DNA of 50,525 nucleotides from NCBI GenBank assembly GCA_016931855.1, contig JAFGDZ010000043.1:1-50525 (forward strand), written 5' to 3'. Shown in pieces: positions 16,721 to 25,930 of this stretch. Position 1 is the first letter of the stretch; each line of letters begins with the position of its first letter. Below the pieces are notes generated by a model, which had not been told where the DNA came from, made no database searches, and was given only the letters and a program-made list of their open reading frames with translations. Origin of the DNA: Bacteroidales bacterium. GTDB lineage: Bacteria > Bacteroidota > Bacteroidia > Bacteroidales > Tenuifilaceae. A program made the translations under genes and the position numbers.

Positions 16721-19271
16721 TAGAGCCACACATATTGTATTCATTGTTTTAACCCTACTGCTACTTAAGCCCAGCACCATGCATGGGCAGCAGGTTCCTT
16801 TTTCTACAAACAGCAATTCGCTTTGCATTTGGGATGGCAGCCAATATGTTCCATTTTTTATTAAAGGGACTAACCTTGGAGTATCAATTCCAGGAACATT
16901 TCCAGGAGAGCTGGCAGCAACAAGGCAAGACTACGCAAAATGGTTTACACAAATAAAAGCTGCAGGATTTAACTGCATAAGGCTTTACACGCTTCACTAC
17001 CCACGATTTTATGAGGTTTTAGACTCATTCAACTTAGCAAATCAGCATAACCCGCTGCTCTACATACAAGGGGTTTGGTTAAATGAACAATTCAATGACT
17101 ATAACAATAACCTTTTCAACGTAACAGACTCTTTCCGAACAGAAATAGCAGAAAATGTAGATTGCGTTCACGGCAACCGGTTTATCCCCGAAAGGCAAGG
17201 CAAAGCCTATGGCCTTTACAAAACCGATGCATCTAAATGGTGCTTAGCATATATTATAGGAAGAGAGGTTTATCCAGAGGAGATCTTAACAACAAACAGC
17301 AGCAATAGCAGCATAACAAGTTTCTCTGGAAATCACTTTTCCATTGACGGAGTTCATGGTTCCGAGGTTTGGTTTACTTCAAACCTAGACCACCTTGTTG
17401 CATATGAGAGCACAAACTACCAAACCCAACGCCCTGTAAGTGTTTCTAGCTGGCCCACGTTAGATCCGTTGGCTCATCCAGAAGAACCGAATACCTATGA
17501 AGATTTGGCTACAATAGATTTATCTGGCATTGTGCTAAAAAATGCTCCTGCTGGCTTTTTTATTAGCTATCATGCCTACCCATACTACCCAGATTTTGTA
17601 AGCGACCAATCCGACTACTTCCCTTACAAGGACGATTATGGACCCAATAGCTACAAAGGCTATTTAACAGCACTAAAATCTCACTACCAAAAACATCCTT
17701 TAATTATTGCTGAATTTGGGGTTCCCTCCAGCTGGGGAATAGCTCACTTTGCCTCATCGGGAATGAACCATGGGGGCTTCGACGAGTACAACCAAGGTCT
17801 TACCAACATTCGACTCCTACAAACAATTGAAGAGACGGGTTGTGGTGGAGGCATTCAATTTGCATGGATTGATGAATGGTTTAAACGTACTTGGATAACC
17901 GATCCGTTGGATTACATTACAGAGAGCAGAGCTCTTTGGCATAATCTTTTATCGGCGGAACAGAACTTTGGTATAGTTGCATTTAAAAGCGAAACGAACT
18001 TAAGAACCCTTGCCCAATTCCCTGCTACAGAAAATATTCTTGAAATAAAAGCTGATGCCAACCAAGCCTTTTTTGATCTGGTTGTTTCTCTTAAAAATCC
18101 AATGAGCATACCCGATGAGCTATGGATTGCCCTAGACACATATTCCGATTCCCTTGGCGAATCGCTTTTGCCAAACAACTCACCTGTTCCGCTCCGCGCA
18201 GAGTTTGCGTTGCATTTAACAAACCACTCAGCAGAACTATACGTTACCGAGGCCTATGACACCTACGGAATTTGGCATAATGTATCGACACCACAACAAC
18301 ATTACCGGTCCATAGTAAGCGATGGTGCACCATGGAATATTGTTAGATGGAAAAATAACAGCGAATACTCCGACGTGCAATTCATTGGCAATTTGCAGGT
18401 AAACTACAGCTTTCAAAACCCCTCTTCAAAAGATGGAGTCACCATTTTTGATGATAAAATAGTAGTTCGCATACCATGGACTCTAATAAACGTTGTTGCA
18501 CCAAACCAGCTAAGAGTGCTCCATGATAACAGAGAAACACCAGAAAGAGAAGACACTCTATCAAGCGGAATTAACGTTGGTGTACTTTACCAAAACCAAT
18601 GGTACAAAACAGACCAGCGATTTCAATGGGAAAAATGGAATAGTATAGACAGAAAGACAACCAAGGACACACTAAAAACATCATATTTTGTGATGAGAGA
18701 CAACCTTGTGCTATTTAACACTCCTGCAATTGCTGTGCGCGATAGCTTTGAATTTAAAGACGAGTACTATCCCGTTTTCATAGACTCTGATAGAGGGCTA
18801 TTAAAGAATGATTTTGACCTAGATGGCGACTATTTAGCAGCACTAATTATAGAGCCCACAAAAAATGGTCAAGTTATTCTATACAACGATGGGTCCTTTA
18901 CCTATTTACCAAATGAAAATTTTAATGGCAAAGATACGCTAAAGTACTGCTTGTATGACGGTTATAGCATAAACACTCCAAATACGGTTACCCTTTCGGT
19001 TGTAAACAACAATACTAGCATAGAGAACCTTGCCGGATATGAAGAAAAGGTATCGGCTTATCCTAATCCTTTCACTACTGATGTAACGGTTAAATCGTTA
19101 GCTCCCTTTAGTGAAATATCAGTGTTCGATTTAAAAGGAACATGCATTGCACGCTTTAAGTACACTGGAAAAACTAAAGACCTTAACTTGTCCCACCTAA
19201 ATGCCGGAACCTACTTACTAGTAGTAAAATTAGCAGATGAGTACCACTCGGTAAAGATTGTAAAACTTTAG
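16713..19271 (+). CDS. T9SS-exported TIM-barrel glycoside hydrolase-like protein
   Basis: The 852-residue protein has a signal peptide ending near STMHGQ. Residues 35-430 look like a clan GH-A TIM barrel: GTNLGVSIPG, then AAGFNCIRLYTLHYPRFYE, a possible acid/base stretch IGREVYPEE, SYHAYPYYPDF, and a likely nucleophile in IIAEFGVPSSWG. A beta-sandwich region follows (about 440-660). Next comes a cadherin/Ig-like module with GQVILYNDGSFTYLPNENF and FNGKDTLKYCLYD. The last 80 residues are a T9SS type A sorting domain (AYPNPFTTDVTV to SVKIVKL). It probably trims or anchors the secreted polymer on the cell surface, a job that PgaB does in another form. The exact family and substrate are not known. 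Confidence 0.82.
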   Translation: MNSRATHIVFIVLTLLLLKPSTMHGQQVPFSTNSNSLCIWDGSQYVPFFIKGTNLGVSIPGTFPGELAATRQDYAKWFTQIKAAGFNCIRLYTLHYPRFYEVLDSFNLANQHNPLLYIQGVWLNEQFNDYNNNLFNVTDSFRTEIAENVDCVHGNRFIPERQGKAYGLYKTDASKWCLAYIIGREVYPEEILTTNSSNSSITSFSGNHFSIDGVHGSEVWFTSNLDHLVAYESTNYQTQRPVSVSSWPTLDPLAHPEEPNTYEDLATIDLSGIVLKNAPAGFFISYHAYPYYPDFVSDQSDYFPYKDDYGPNSYKGYLTALKSHYQKHPLIIAEFGVPSSWGIAHFASSGMNHGGFDEYNQGLTNIRLLQTIEETGCGGGIQFAWIDEWFKRTWITDPLDYITESRALWHNLLSAEQNFGIVAFKSETNLRTLAQFPATENILEIKADANQAFFDLVVSLKNPMSIPDELWIALDTYSDSLGESLLPNNSPVPLRAEFALHLTNHSAELYVTEAYDTYGIWHNVSTPQQHYRSIVSDGAPWNIVRWKNNSEYSDVQFIGNLQVNYSFQNPSSKDGVTIFDDKIVVRIPWTLINVVAPNQLRVLHDNRETPEREDTLSSGINVGVLYQNQWYKTDQRFQWEKWNSIDRKTTKDTLKTSYFVMRDNLVLFNTPAIAVRDSFEFKDEYYPVFIDSDRGLLKNDFDLDGDYLAALIIEPTKNGQVILYNDGSFTYLPNENFNGKDTLKYCLYDGYSINTPNTVTLSVVNNNTSIENLAGYEEKVSAYPNPFTTDVTVKSLAPFSEISVFDLKGTCIARFKYTGKTKDLNLSHLNAGTYLLVVKLADEYHSVKIVKL

Positions 19272-19326
19272 CTGCCACACACAAGCATACCTATTAAGAA
19301 AACAAGCAATTAGCATCAACAAAAGC

Positions 19327-19359
19327 GAAAGGGTAGTGCCACGAGAGCCCTACCCTTTC
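19327..19359. terminator. Bidirectional terminator between converging units
   Basis: GAAAGGGTAG and its exact complement CTACCCTTTC flank a 13-base loop midway between the converging hydrolase gene and the S46 peptidase gene. Either strand can form the stem, so it probably ends both transcripts. Confidence 0.75.
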
Positions 19360-19388
19360 TTACCAAAACTAGAAACCTAAAATGGAGC

Positions 19389-21542
19389 TTACTCTACTAT
19401 AGAGAGCTCGTTCATTATATTCTGGGCTTTCGCAAATTTGTCGATAACAAATAGCACGTAGCGAATATCAACGCATACTGTTTTATTAAAATCGGGATGG
19501 AAGTATATATCGCCTGCCATGGATTCCCAGTTGCCATCGTAGCCTAAGCCAACCATTTCGCCACGAGCGTTAAGTACAGGACTTCCAGAGTTTCCACCAG
19601 TTATGTCGTTATTGGAGAGGAATCCCATTCGCAAATTGCCATTTGAATCGGCATACCGGCCAAAGTCACCCTCCTTTAGTAGCGATTTAAACTTAGGATC
19701 AACCACAAACTCATAGTCTGTAGCATCCTCCTTAGCCAAATAACCCGCATGGGTTGTGTAGTGCTTATAAAGAACACCATCGCGAGGCGTAAAACCGCCC
19801 ACAGTACCATAAGTAAGGCGCATGGTAGAAGAGGCATCGGGGTAAAGAGTCTCCTCGCCCTTCATCTCCATTATAGCAGCTAGTAAAAGCCTCTCATTAT
19901 TGCGAATCTCGGTCTCAGCAGCTTCATTTTTATGGCGTAAATCGTAAATTATGTCTAAGCTAGAGTTTGTTAGCACAAAGAGCGGATCGTTCTGTAATCC
20001 CTTAAGTGAAGGCTTCTCCATAAAAGCAATAAGCTTTTGCGAGGTGGCAAAGAAAGAGTTTTTGTAAACATACTCGGTCACCTTACTGTAATCGCCCTTA
20101 AACTTAGCAACAAGGGCCTTAAACTCCTTTGAGATGTGATCTGGATTAACATTCTCATAGAAATTCTTAATTGCAGCAGCAAACATGAGCTTGTCGGTCT
20201 CTAGGTCGTAATCCTTAAAATGCTCAATGGCTGCGCTGCTCATGGTTTCCATTGTTCTGCTTGCGCTATTATCCTTTAGGAGTGCAGAGTGCATTCCTTT
20301 TCCTCTAAGGGCAAAGCGCAGCATATCGGAACCATTTATTAGTGCTTCCTGATAGTAACGATCTGTATTCTGGAAATCAGTCGTAGCAGAGTATAGCTCC
20401 TTTAGCTTGGGCAGAACTTCTCCGTAGCGTTCAATGCGCGATGACGACTCGTTAATCCACTTAACAAGTTCAGCCTCCTTATCCTGCTTTAGAGCTAACA
20501 CATTGTACTGCTTTAGGTATTTGCTCTCGCCAACAGTGTACTTGTACAGGTTACTGGATCCAAAGAACTTTGATGCGTACTTAATACGTAAATCGTCGCT
20601 AGCGCGCATGGCTTCCTGCATTATAGCCAACTTTTGCGAACGAACAGCTATAATTGCTGGATTGGATACATTCATTTTTTCCTCTAGTCCAAAAGAGGAA
20701 ACGTAGCGGTTGGTGGCGTATGGGTAACCCATTATCATGGTAAAATCGCCATCGTTAATACCTTTTAGCGATATTGATAGATGAGAGGCAGGTTTGTACG
20801 GCTTATTGTTTGGCGAGAAATCGGCAGGTTCACCATTCTCATTGGCGTAAACACGGTAAATGGCAAAGTCGCCCTTATGCTGAGGCCATGTCCAGTTATC
20901 GGTATCGCCACCAAAAGCCCCTATTGACGAGGGGGGTGCTCCAACTAAGCGCACATCGCGAAAAACCTTATAGTAGAATATGAAGTACCTATTCCCTTTA
21001 AAAAGCGACGACACCGATGTTTCAAGACCACTTTTCGCACCTTCCTCGCGCTCAAGCGTATTGTAAATACGGCGCATGGTAAAGGAGTTAAACTTACCGG
21101 TAGCCTTCTCGCGCTCGATATCGGACTTAATTCTATCGGAAACATCCTCAACGCGAACAAGAATTGACGCGGTTTTTCCGTTAATTGGTATTTCATCCTC
21201 CATTTTATAGGCCCAAAAGCCATTATCGAGATAGTTATTCTCAGCAGTGCTAAGCTTATGGATATTATCGTAAGCGCAGTGGTGATTGGTAAAAAGCAAG
21301 CCCTGATTGCTTACAAACTCACCAGTGCAGGATCCGAAATCAAGAGCAACAATGGCATCCTTAAGGCTTGCGGTGTTGATACTGTAAATTTGATCGGCTG
21401 TAAGCTCACAGCCCAAATCGTTCATCTTCTCGATATTGTACTTAGCAATGAGATTTACTAACCACATCCCCTCATCGGCCAGGCCAACATATGGAATGAG
21501 CATTACAAAGGCAATAAATAGCAGTTTAGTTCTCTTTTTCAT
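19389..21542 (-). CDS. S46 dipeptidyl-peptidase, DPP7-type (copy 1)
   Basis: The 717-residue protein has a signal peptide ending near YVGLA, giving the mature start DEGMWLVN typical of S46 enzymes. The chymotrypsin-like triad is visible: His88 in TNHHCAY, Asp225 in KGDFAIY, and Ser652 in GGNSGSP. Eighteen residues after the serine is Gly670 (YDGNWE). In the family, Gly here marks DPP7 (wide, hydrophobic P1), whereas Arg marks DPP11 (Asp/Glu P1). The enzyme removes dipeptides from peptide N-termini in the periplasm and feeds amino-acid use. The length matches the family. It lies 78 bases downstream of the second S46 gene on the same strand, so the two may be co-transcribed. Confidence 0.93.
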   Translation of the reverse strand: MKKRTKLLFIAFVMLIPYVGLADEGMWLVNLIAKYNIEKMNDLGCELTADQIYSINTASLKDAIVALDFGSCTGEFVSNQGLLFTNHHCAYDNIHKLSTAENNYLDNGFWAYKMEDEIPINGKTASILVRVEDVSDRIKSDIEREKATGKFNSFTMRRIYNTLEREEGAKSGLETSVSSLFKGNRYFIFYYKVFRDVRLVGAPPSSIGAFGGDTDNWTWPQHKGDFAIYRVYANENGEPADFSPNNKPYKPASHLSISLKGINDGDFTMIMGYPYATNRYVSSFGLEEKMNVSNPAIIAVRSQKLAIMQEAMRASDDLRIKYASKFFGSSNLYKYTVGESKYLKQYNVLALKQDKEAELVKWINESSSRIERYGEVLPKLKELYSATTDFQNTDRYYQEALINGSDMLRFALRGKGMHSALLKDNSASRTMETMSSAAIEHFKDYDLETDKLMFAAAIKNFYENVNPDHISKEFKALVAKFKGDYSKVTEYVYKNSFFATSQKLIAFMEKPSLKGLQNDPLFVLTNSSLDIIYDLRHKNEAAETEIRNNERLLLAAIMEMKGEETLYPDASSTMRLTYGTVGGFTPRDGVLYKHYTTHAGYLAKEDATDYEFVVDPKFKSLLKEGDFGRYADSNGNLRMGFLSNNDITGGNSGSPVLNARGEMVGLGYDGNWESMAGDIYFHPDFNKTVCVDIRYVLFVIDKFAKAQNIMNELSIVE

Positions 21543-21620
21543 TTGTTAAACGCGTTTCAATTTCGTTAGTTCTCTAGTATCTCACTCAGCATTACGGGGT
21601 TAACGTATCGTACCAGCATG

Positions 21621-23753
21621 CTAATTAGCGAATACCAAATCGTTTAGCACGTAACCGTTCCCCGATAGCCGCTCTACAAGGAAAAGCACGTACCTAATAT
21701 CAACACAAATACAGCGCTGTTTATTGTGTACAAAAGCAATGTCGCCACTCATGGCCTCCCAGTTACCATCAAAAGCCAATCCCACTAAATGGCCATTGCC
21801 GTTTAGCACAGAGCTTCCGGAGTTTCCACCTGTAATATCGAGATTAGCAATAAAACATGCGGGCACCAAGCCGTTGGGAAGCGCGTACTTACTCTGCTTA
21901 GCATCAGCAAAAAGCGCCTTTAATTCTACAGAAAGTTCATACTCTGGCAGTAGTGTTGCATTCTTCTCCAGTACTCCGCCAGTGGTAGTAAAGGGGCTGT
22001 AAATAGTACCGTCGGCAGGCTCATAACCAGATACCGTGCCATAGGTTAACCGCATGGTGCTATTGGCATCGGGATAAAAGGCCTTTTGGGGTTCCATATC
22101 CATTTGCGCCTGCACAAATAGCTTATGGTTATGCCGTATTACCTTTTCCCACGTGGACTCTTCCTTATTTAAAGATATAACTTTTGGATAGAACACGGAA
22201 GCTAGAATAAACGCAGGATCGGATTTAAGGGAATTTAACGTTGGGCTATTTAAAAACTGCTGCACCCTACCTAGATTGGCAAACATGGATTGCTGATACA
22301 TATTATCGGCAAGTAGCGCCATATCCCAATTATACTGCTTTGCCATATGCACAAAGGTATCGGGCAGCTGCGACTGTGTAAGGCGCTCTACCAGAAGCTG
22401 CGCCATAGCCACAAACACCTGCTTATCTACATCGGCATCAAAATCTTTGTAAAGCGACTGGTAACCAGTTCTTAAGTTGGCAAGAATATCGTTAGCCTTT
22501 TTCTCATCAGATTTTTGTAGAGCTTGTTCAAGGCGTTTCATCCTATTGGCCAGCTTAAATATTTCGGCACCAAAGAGTATCCCCTCATTGTAGGTTTGCA
22601 AAAGGGTGGTTACCTCACGTTTCTCGGCATAGGCCTTTTCTAGGTTCGACAGAATATCCTTGTAGGTGGATTTGCTGTTTGCCCACTCCTGGAATTTACG
22701 CTCAGAATCCTGTTTGTGCTGTATAACGCCATTCTCCCTTACCGACTTAAGCTCGCCTACCGAGTATTTCCAGTAGTTGCTTGCCAAAGAAAACTTGGAG
22801 GCATACATTATACGAATGGTATCGTTATCCTGCATGGCCTTACGAAGCACGCTGAGCTTAGCATCGCGAAAGGCAACCCTAATGGGATCGGCAACCTCAA
22901 CCACCTCCTTTACACCAAACGACGACAAGTAGCGCTGAGTTGAGCCAGGGTAACCCAAAATCATCACAAAGTCGTTTTGGGAAATGCCCGAGTCACTAAT
23001 AGGCACAAACTTTTTGGGCTTAAGGGGTATGTTTGATGGCGAGTAATCGGCAGGCGAACCATCGGGAGCTGTGTAAACCCGGTAAATGGCAAAGTCGCCA
23101 GTATGGCGGGGCCAAACCCAGTTATCGGTTTCGCCACCAAATGCGCCAATACTCTCGGGAGGAAACCCAACCAAGCGCACATCGCGGTAAGTTTGGTAGA
23201 TGTAAAGGTAGTAGCTGTTACCTCCAAACATGGAGTGCACCTCGGCATCAAGGGCTGTTCCCTTAACGGCCTCGCGGGCAATGCTGTTGCGAATACGCAT
23301 CATATTGGGCTCACTGGCACCCTTACTTAGCTGCTCGGCAACTTGCTGGGTTACCAGTTGGGTAACCTCGCGTACCTCTACCAGAAAGGAAACGGTTTTG
23401 CCCGGATTGGGCAGCTCCTGCTCAGCGCTTTCGGTCCAAAAGCCCCTTTTAAGGTAATCCATAACGGGTGTGCTATGCTTCTGAATATCGCTATACGCAC
23501 AGTGATGGTTGGTTATAAGCAAACCATTAGCTGATACCATTGTACCAGAACACGACCCCTTATCCAGAGCCACAATGGCATCCTTTACGCTAAGCTCCGT
23601 GGTGCTGTATAGTTGCTCAGGTGTAAGAGCTAAGCCCTTTTGCTGCATAGCGTCAACCGTTGACGGGCTAAGCAGGTTTAGCAACCACATTCCCTCATCG
23701 GCATAAGCGCTAAGGTTAGCAACTAGCAGTAGTACTATTACTATTTTACGCAT
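21621..23753 (-). CDS. S46 dipeptidyl-peptidase, DPP7-type (copy 2)
   Basis: The 710-residue protein has a signal peptide ending near NLSAYA and the same DEGMWLLN mature start. The triad is His84 (TNHHCAY), Asp220 (TGDFAIY) and Ser645 (GGNSGSS). The specificity position is Gly663 (FDGNWE), so it is also DPP7-type. The Pro that normally follows the nucleophile loop is Ser (NSGSSV), a small difference from copy 1. Core motifs are shared, but the middle helical cap (about residues 270-560) is strongly diverged from copy 1, which suggests an old duplication with different peptide preference. It is the upstream gene of the pair. Confidence 0.93.
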   Translation of the reverse strand: MRKIVIVLLLVANLSAYADEGMWLLNLLSPSTVDAMQQKGLALTPEQLYSTTELSVKDAIVALDKGSCSGTMVSANGLLITNHHCAYSDIQKHSTPVMDYLKRGFWTESAEQELPNPGKTVSFLVEVREVTQLVTQQVAEQLSKGASEPNMMRIRNSIAREAVKGTALDAEVHSMFGGNSYYLYIYQTYRDVRLVGFPPESIGAFGGETDNWVWPRHTGDFAIYRVYTAPDGSPADYSPSNIPLKPKKFVPISDSGISQNDFVMILGYPGSTQRYLSSFGVKEVVEVADPIRVAFRDAKLSVLRKAMQDNDTIRIMYASKFSLASNYWKYSVGELKSVRENGVIQHKQDSERKFQEWANSKSTYKDILSNLEKAYAEKREVTTLLQTYNEGILFGAEIFKLANRMKRLEQALQKSDEKKANDILANLRTGYQSLYKDFDADVDKQVFVAMAQLLVERLTQSQLPDTFVHMAKQYNWDMALLADNMYQQSMFANLGRVQQFLNSPTLNSLKSDPAFILASVFYPKVISLNKEESTWEKVIRHNHKLFVQAQMDMEPQKAFYPDANSTMRLTYGTVSGYEPADGTIYSPFTTTGGVLEKNATLLPEYELSVELKALFADAKQSKYALPNGLVPACFIANLDITGGNSGSSVLNGNGHLVGLAFDGNWEAMSGDIAFVHNKQRCICVDIRYVLFLVERLSGNGYVLNDLVFAN

Positions 23754-23865
23754 CCTACATTATCGTTTTATACATTCCAGCTGCCCCACAGCAACAAATT
23801 GATGAAGCTAACGCCTGCAATACAAATGCAACAAGGCGTTTTGTGTTAGTTTACCAATCACCCTA

Positions 23866-23907
23866 GGGAACAGGTTGTAAAACCACCCTGTTTGTAAACC
23901 TGTTCCC
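23866..23907 (-). terminator. Inverted repeat ending the receptor/polyferredoxin operon
   Basis: GGGAACAGGTT pairs perfectly with AACCTGTTCCC around a 20-base loop, 23 bases beyond the polyferredoxin stop on the minus strand. There is no clear T-run, so termination strength is uncertain. Confidence 0.6.
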
Positions 23908-23929
23908 AAGGAGTGAATGATGTAAGAAT

Positions 23930-25870
23930 CTAGCGATCGATTACCGTTCCCTCATTTATAAAGCGGAATGGGTTAGCATAAACCTTTAGGGCGCCCGATT
24001 TCATAAGAACGCGTAGGCTATCGGCAGCTGCCTCGGCACGAACCTTTTCGGGGTTAGTTAGCGTGTTTACGTAGTAAAGCCTAACAACTGGAGTAGCATC
24101 GCGGTAGTACGACTGAATAGCCACCACAGCAGAGTCCTGAACCTGCACGTGCCTTTGAAGGAATGCAATGGACGCCTGCTGATTTTTAGCGTACTCCATT
24201 GGCATTTCAAGGATTGAGATTGTGGCCTCATCGTACCTATCAATGTTATTAAAGCTGCGGAAGTAGTTAGGGTATAAGCGCTTGTTATACTCGCCAATAG
24301 AAACAGAACCCGTTTTTTTGAAGTCAACTGCCTCAAAGTTAACAGGAACCGTTACATCCTGACCAGCAATGGTGTAGATAAGCGATTTTGCCTCTACAGC
24401 TTTCTTAAGCTCATCAAGATTAACCTCATGGTCAATTGGAAAGTAAACCCTAACCATAACAGGCTCACCATAACGGGTATCGAAACCATAAACGCCACCA
24501 AACTGCATTAGCTTATACTTAAGGTAGGAAGCATCGAACTGGTCGAAGAAGTGGTTAATACCAAACTCTATTTCCTGAACGGCAATGGCACTATCAGGAA
24601 CTTCGGATATTTTTTCTGTTGATGCAGAGAAGATAGCCTCGGTAATCTTTTCAGGGGTAAGAATTTTAGGATCGTAGTACACCTCAACAGAGCGATCGTC
24701 GGCATAAGCCGTTACACCAAGCACACCACGAACGCGGCGAACATGACCAGCAAAGTTCATGGCGCTACCATAACATTTTACGCTCTTAAGCCCAGTACGC
24801 TCGTAAACACGGGCATTCTCAAACTGAGCATCGTCGGCCCAACGAACCTCAATGGTTGGAATGCGCATTTGGTTTGCCAGTACAAGCGCAACAATTACCA
24901 GTACAACAGTAATGGCTGCTGGTAACCATCCAATTTTACGCTTACGGTTAATGGTTAGCGCACCATCCTTTGGACAAGCGTGAACGCACTCTGTACACAG
25001 GTCGCAGTCGATATGATCCACCTTACCCATCTTATCAACAGGAATACCATGGCGGCACACCTTTGCGCATTTTCCGCAGTCGATACAGATATCCTCATTA
25101 CGAGTAACCTTTAGGAATGGGAATATGCGGCTCTCCATTTTCCAAATCTCCAAAATGTAACCAAGAATGGAAACAATGGCTAGTGGCCAAACATACGATA
25201 TGCTAACACCTGCCAATGAGAGCGCTACGTAGCCGCCTATTACAACAGCAAACATTATAAAGTAGCGGAAGATGTTGGTTACAGCACCCAGCGGACAAAG
25301 GTATTTGCACCAGAACATACGGAACATCATTGCACCTAGCACAAGTAGCGAGATGGAAAGAACGCTCATCCATACGGTTACATCGTGATCGAAAAGGGTG
25401 AAGGTAGCAAAGAAGGGATCGTAGTTTTTGCAGAACAGCTCACTCTGACCAAGTGTGAAGTAAAAAGTTATAAACAGTAGGATGTACTTAATGGAGCGAA
25501 GCGCTTTATCGGCAATACCAGTAATATCGCGACGTTTCTTAAAGATTTTATCGCCAAGTTTACCAAGCCACTGCGAAAAAGTACCCAGAGGGCAAATGTA
25601 TCCACAGAATAGCTTGCTAAGCAAAAAGGCACCAACCATAAGGGTTGCTCCCATAAAAATTTGAATGGTGGTCATACTGCAAGGCAAAGAGCCACGCACA
25701 AGGTAGGTTCCCCATGCCTGTAGTCCACCAAATGGGCAGTAGGTTTCAAAGTTTGGCACATAGGACTTATCGAACGCCCAGCGCGCCCACATGTAAAGCA
25801 GAAGCAGCACTACCGACCACTGAAGGCCAAGCCTGAACAGGTTCCTGTTCTTAAAAAGTTTGTTATTCAT
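23930..25870 (-). CDS. Membrane polyferredoxin (NapH-like) with HMA-like C-terminal repeats
   Basis: The ATG at 25870 gives 646 residues; an upstream TTG adds 14 polar residues and is less likely. The N-terminal half has five or six membrane helices with two CxxxCP motifs (CGYICPLG, CKYLCPLG), as in NapH/NosR-type proteins. A cytosolic pair of [4Fe-4S] sites follows (CIDCGKCAKVC and CDLCTECVHACP). After one more helix (ITVVLVIVALVLA), about 300 residues should lie in the periplasm. They show up to three ferredoxin-like repeats of the heavy-metal-associated type. The clearest has VKCYGSAMNFAGHVRRVRG, then SVEVYYDPKILTPEKITEAI, with one Cys instead of CxxC. NapH-like proteins pass quinol electrons across the membrane; here the target may be an imported metal or cofactor. 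Confidence 0.85.
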   Translation of the reverse strand: MNNKLFKNRNLFRLGLQWSVVLLLLYMWARWAFDKSYVPNFETYCPFGGLQAWGTYLVRGSLPCSMTTIQIFMGATLMVGAFLLSKLFCGYICPLGTFSQWLGKLGDKIFKKRRDITGIADKALRSIKYILLFITFYFTLGQSELFCKNYDPFFATFTLFDHDVTVWMSVLSISLLVLGAMMFRMFWCKYLCPLGAVTNIFRYFIMFAVVIGGYVALSLAGVSISYVWPLAIVSILGYILEIWKMESRIFPFLKVTRNEDICIDCGKCAKVCRHGIPVDKMGKVDHIDCDLCTECVHACPKDGALTINRKRKIGWLPAAITVVLVIVALVLANQMRIPTIEVRWADDAQFENARVYERTGLKSVKCYGSAMNFAGHVRRVRGVLGVTAYADDRSVEVYYDPKILTPEKITEAIFSASTEKISEVPDSAIAVQEIEFGINHFFDQFDASYLKYKLMQFGGVYGFDTRYGEPVMVRVYFPIDHEVNLDELKKAVEAKSLIYTIAGQDVTVPVNFEAVDFKKTGSVSIGEYNKRLYPNYFRSFNNIDRYDEATISILEMPMEYAKNQQASIAFLQRHVQVQDSAVVAIQSYYRDATPVVRLYYVNTLTNPEKVRAEAAADSLRVLMKSGALKVYANPFRFINEGTVIDR

Positions 25871-25930
25871 GATTAAAATTTTGGGGTTATTTTTCTGTTC
25901 AATTTGTTTCAAAAAATGGTTTACTGCACC

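Noticed and set aside
12011-19271. Cellulose (bcs) operon
   Set aside because: The synthase lacks a PilZ domain and no BcsB or BcsZ-like gene is present.
22964-23281. Minus-strand open frame inside the second S46 gene
   Set aside because: It is an out-of-frame reading of conserved peptidase sequence.
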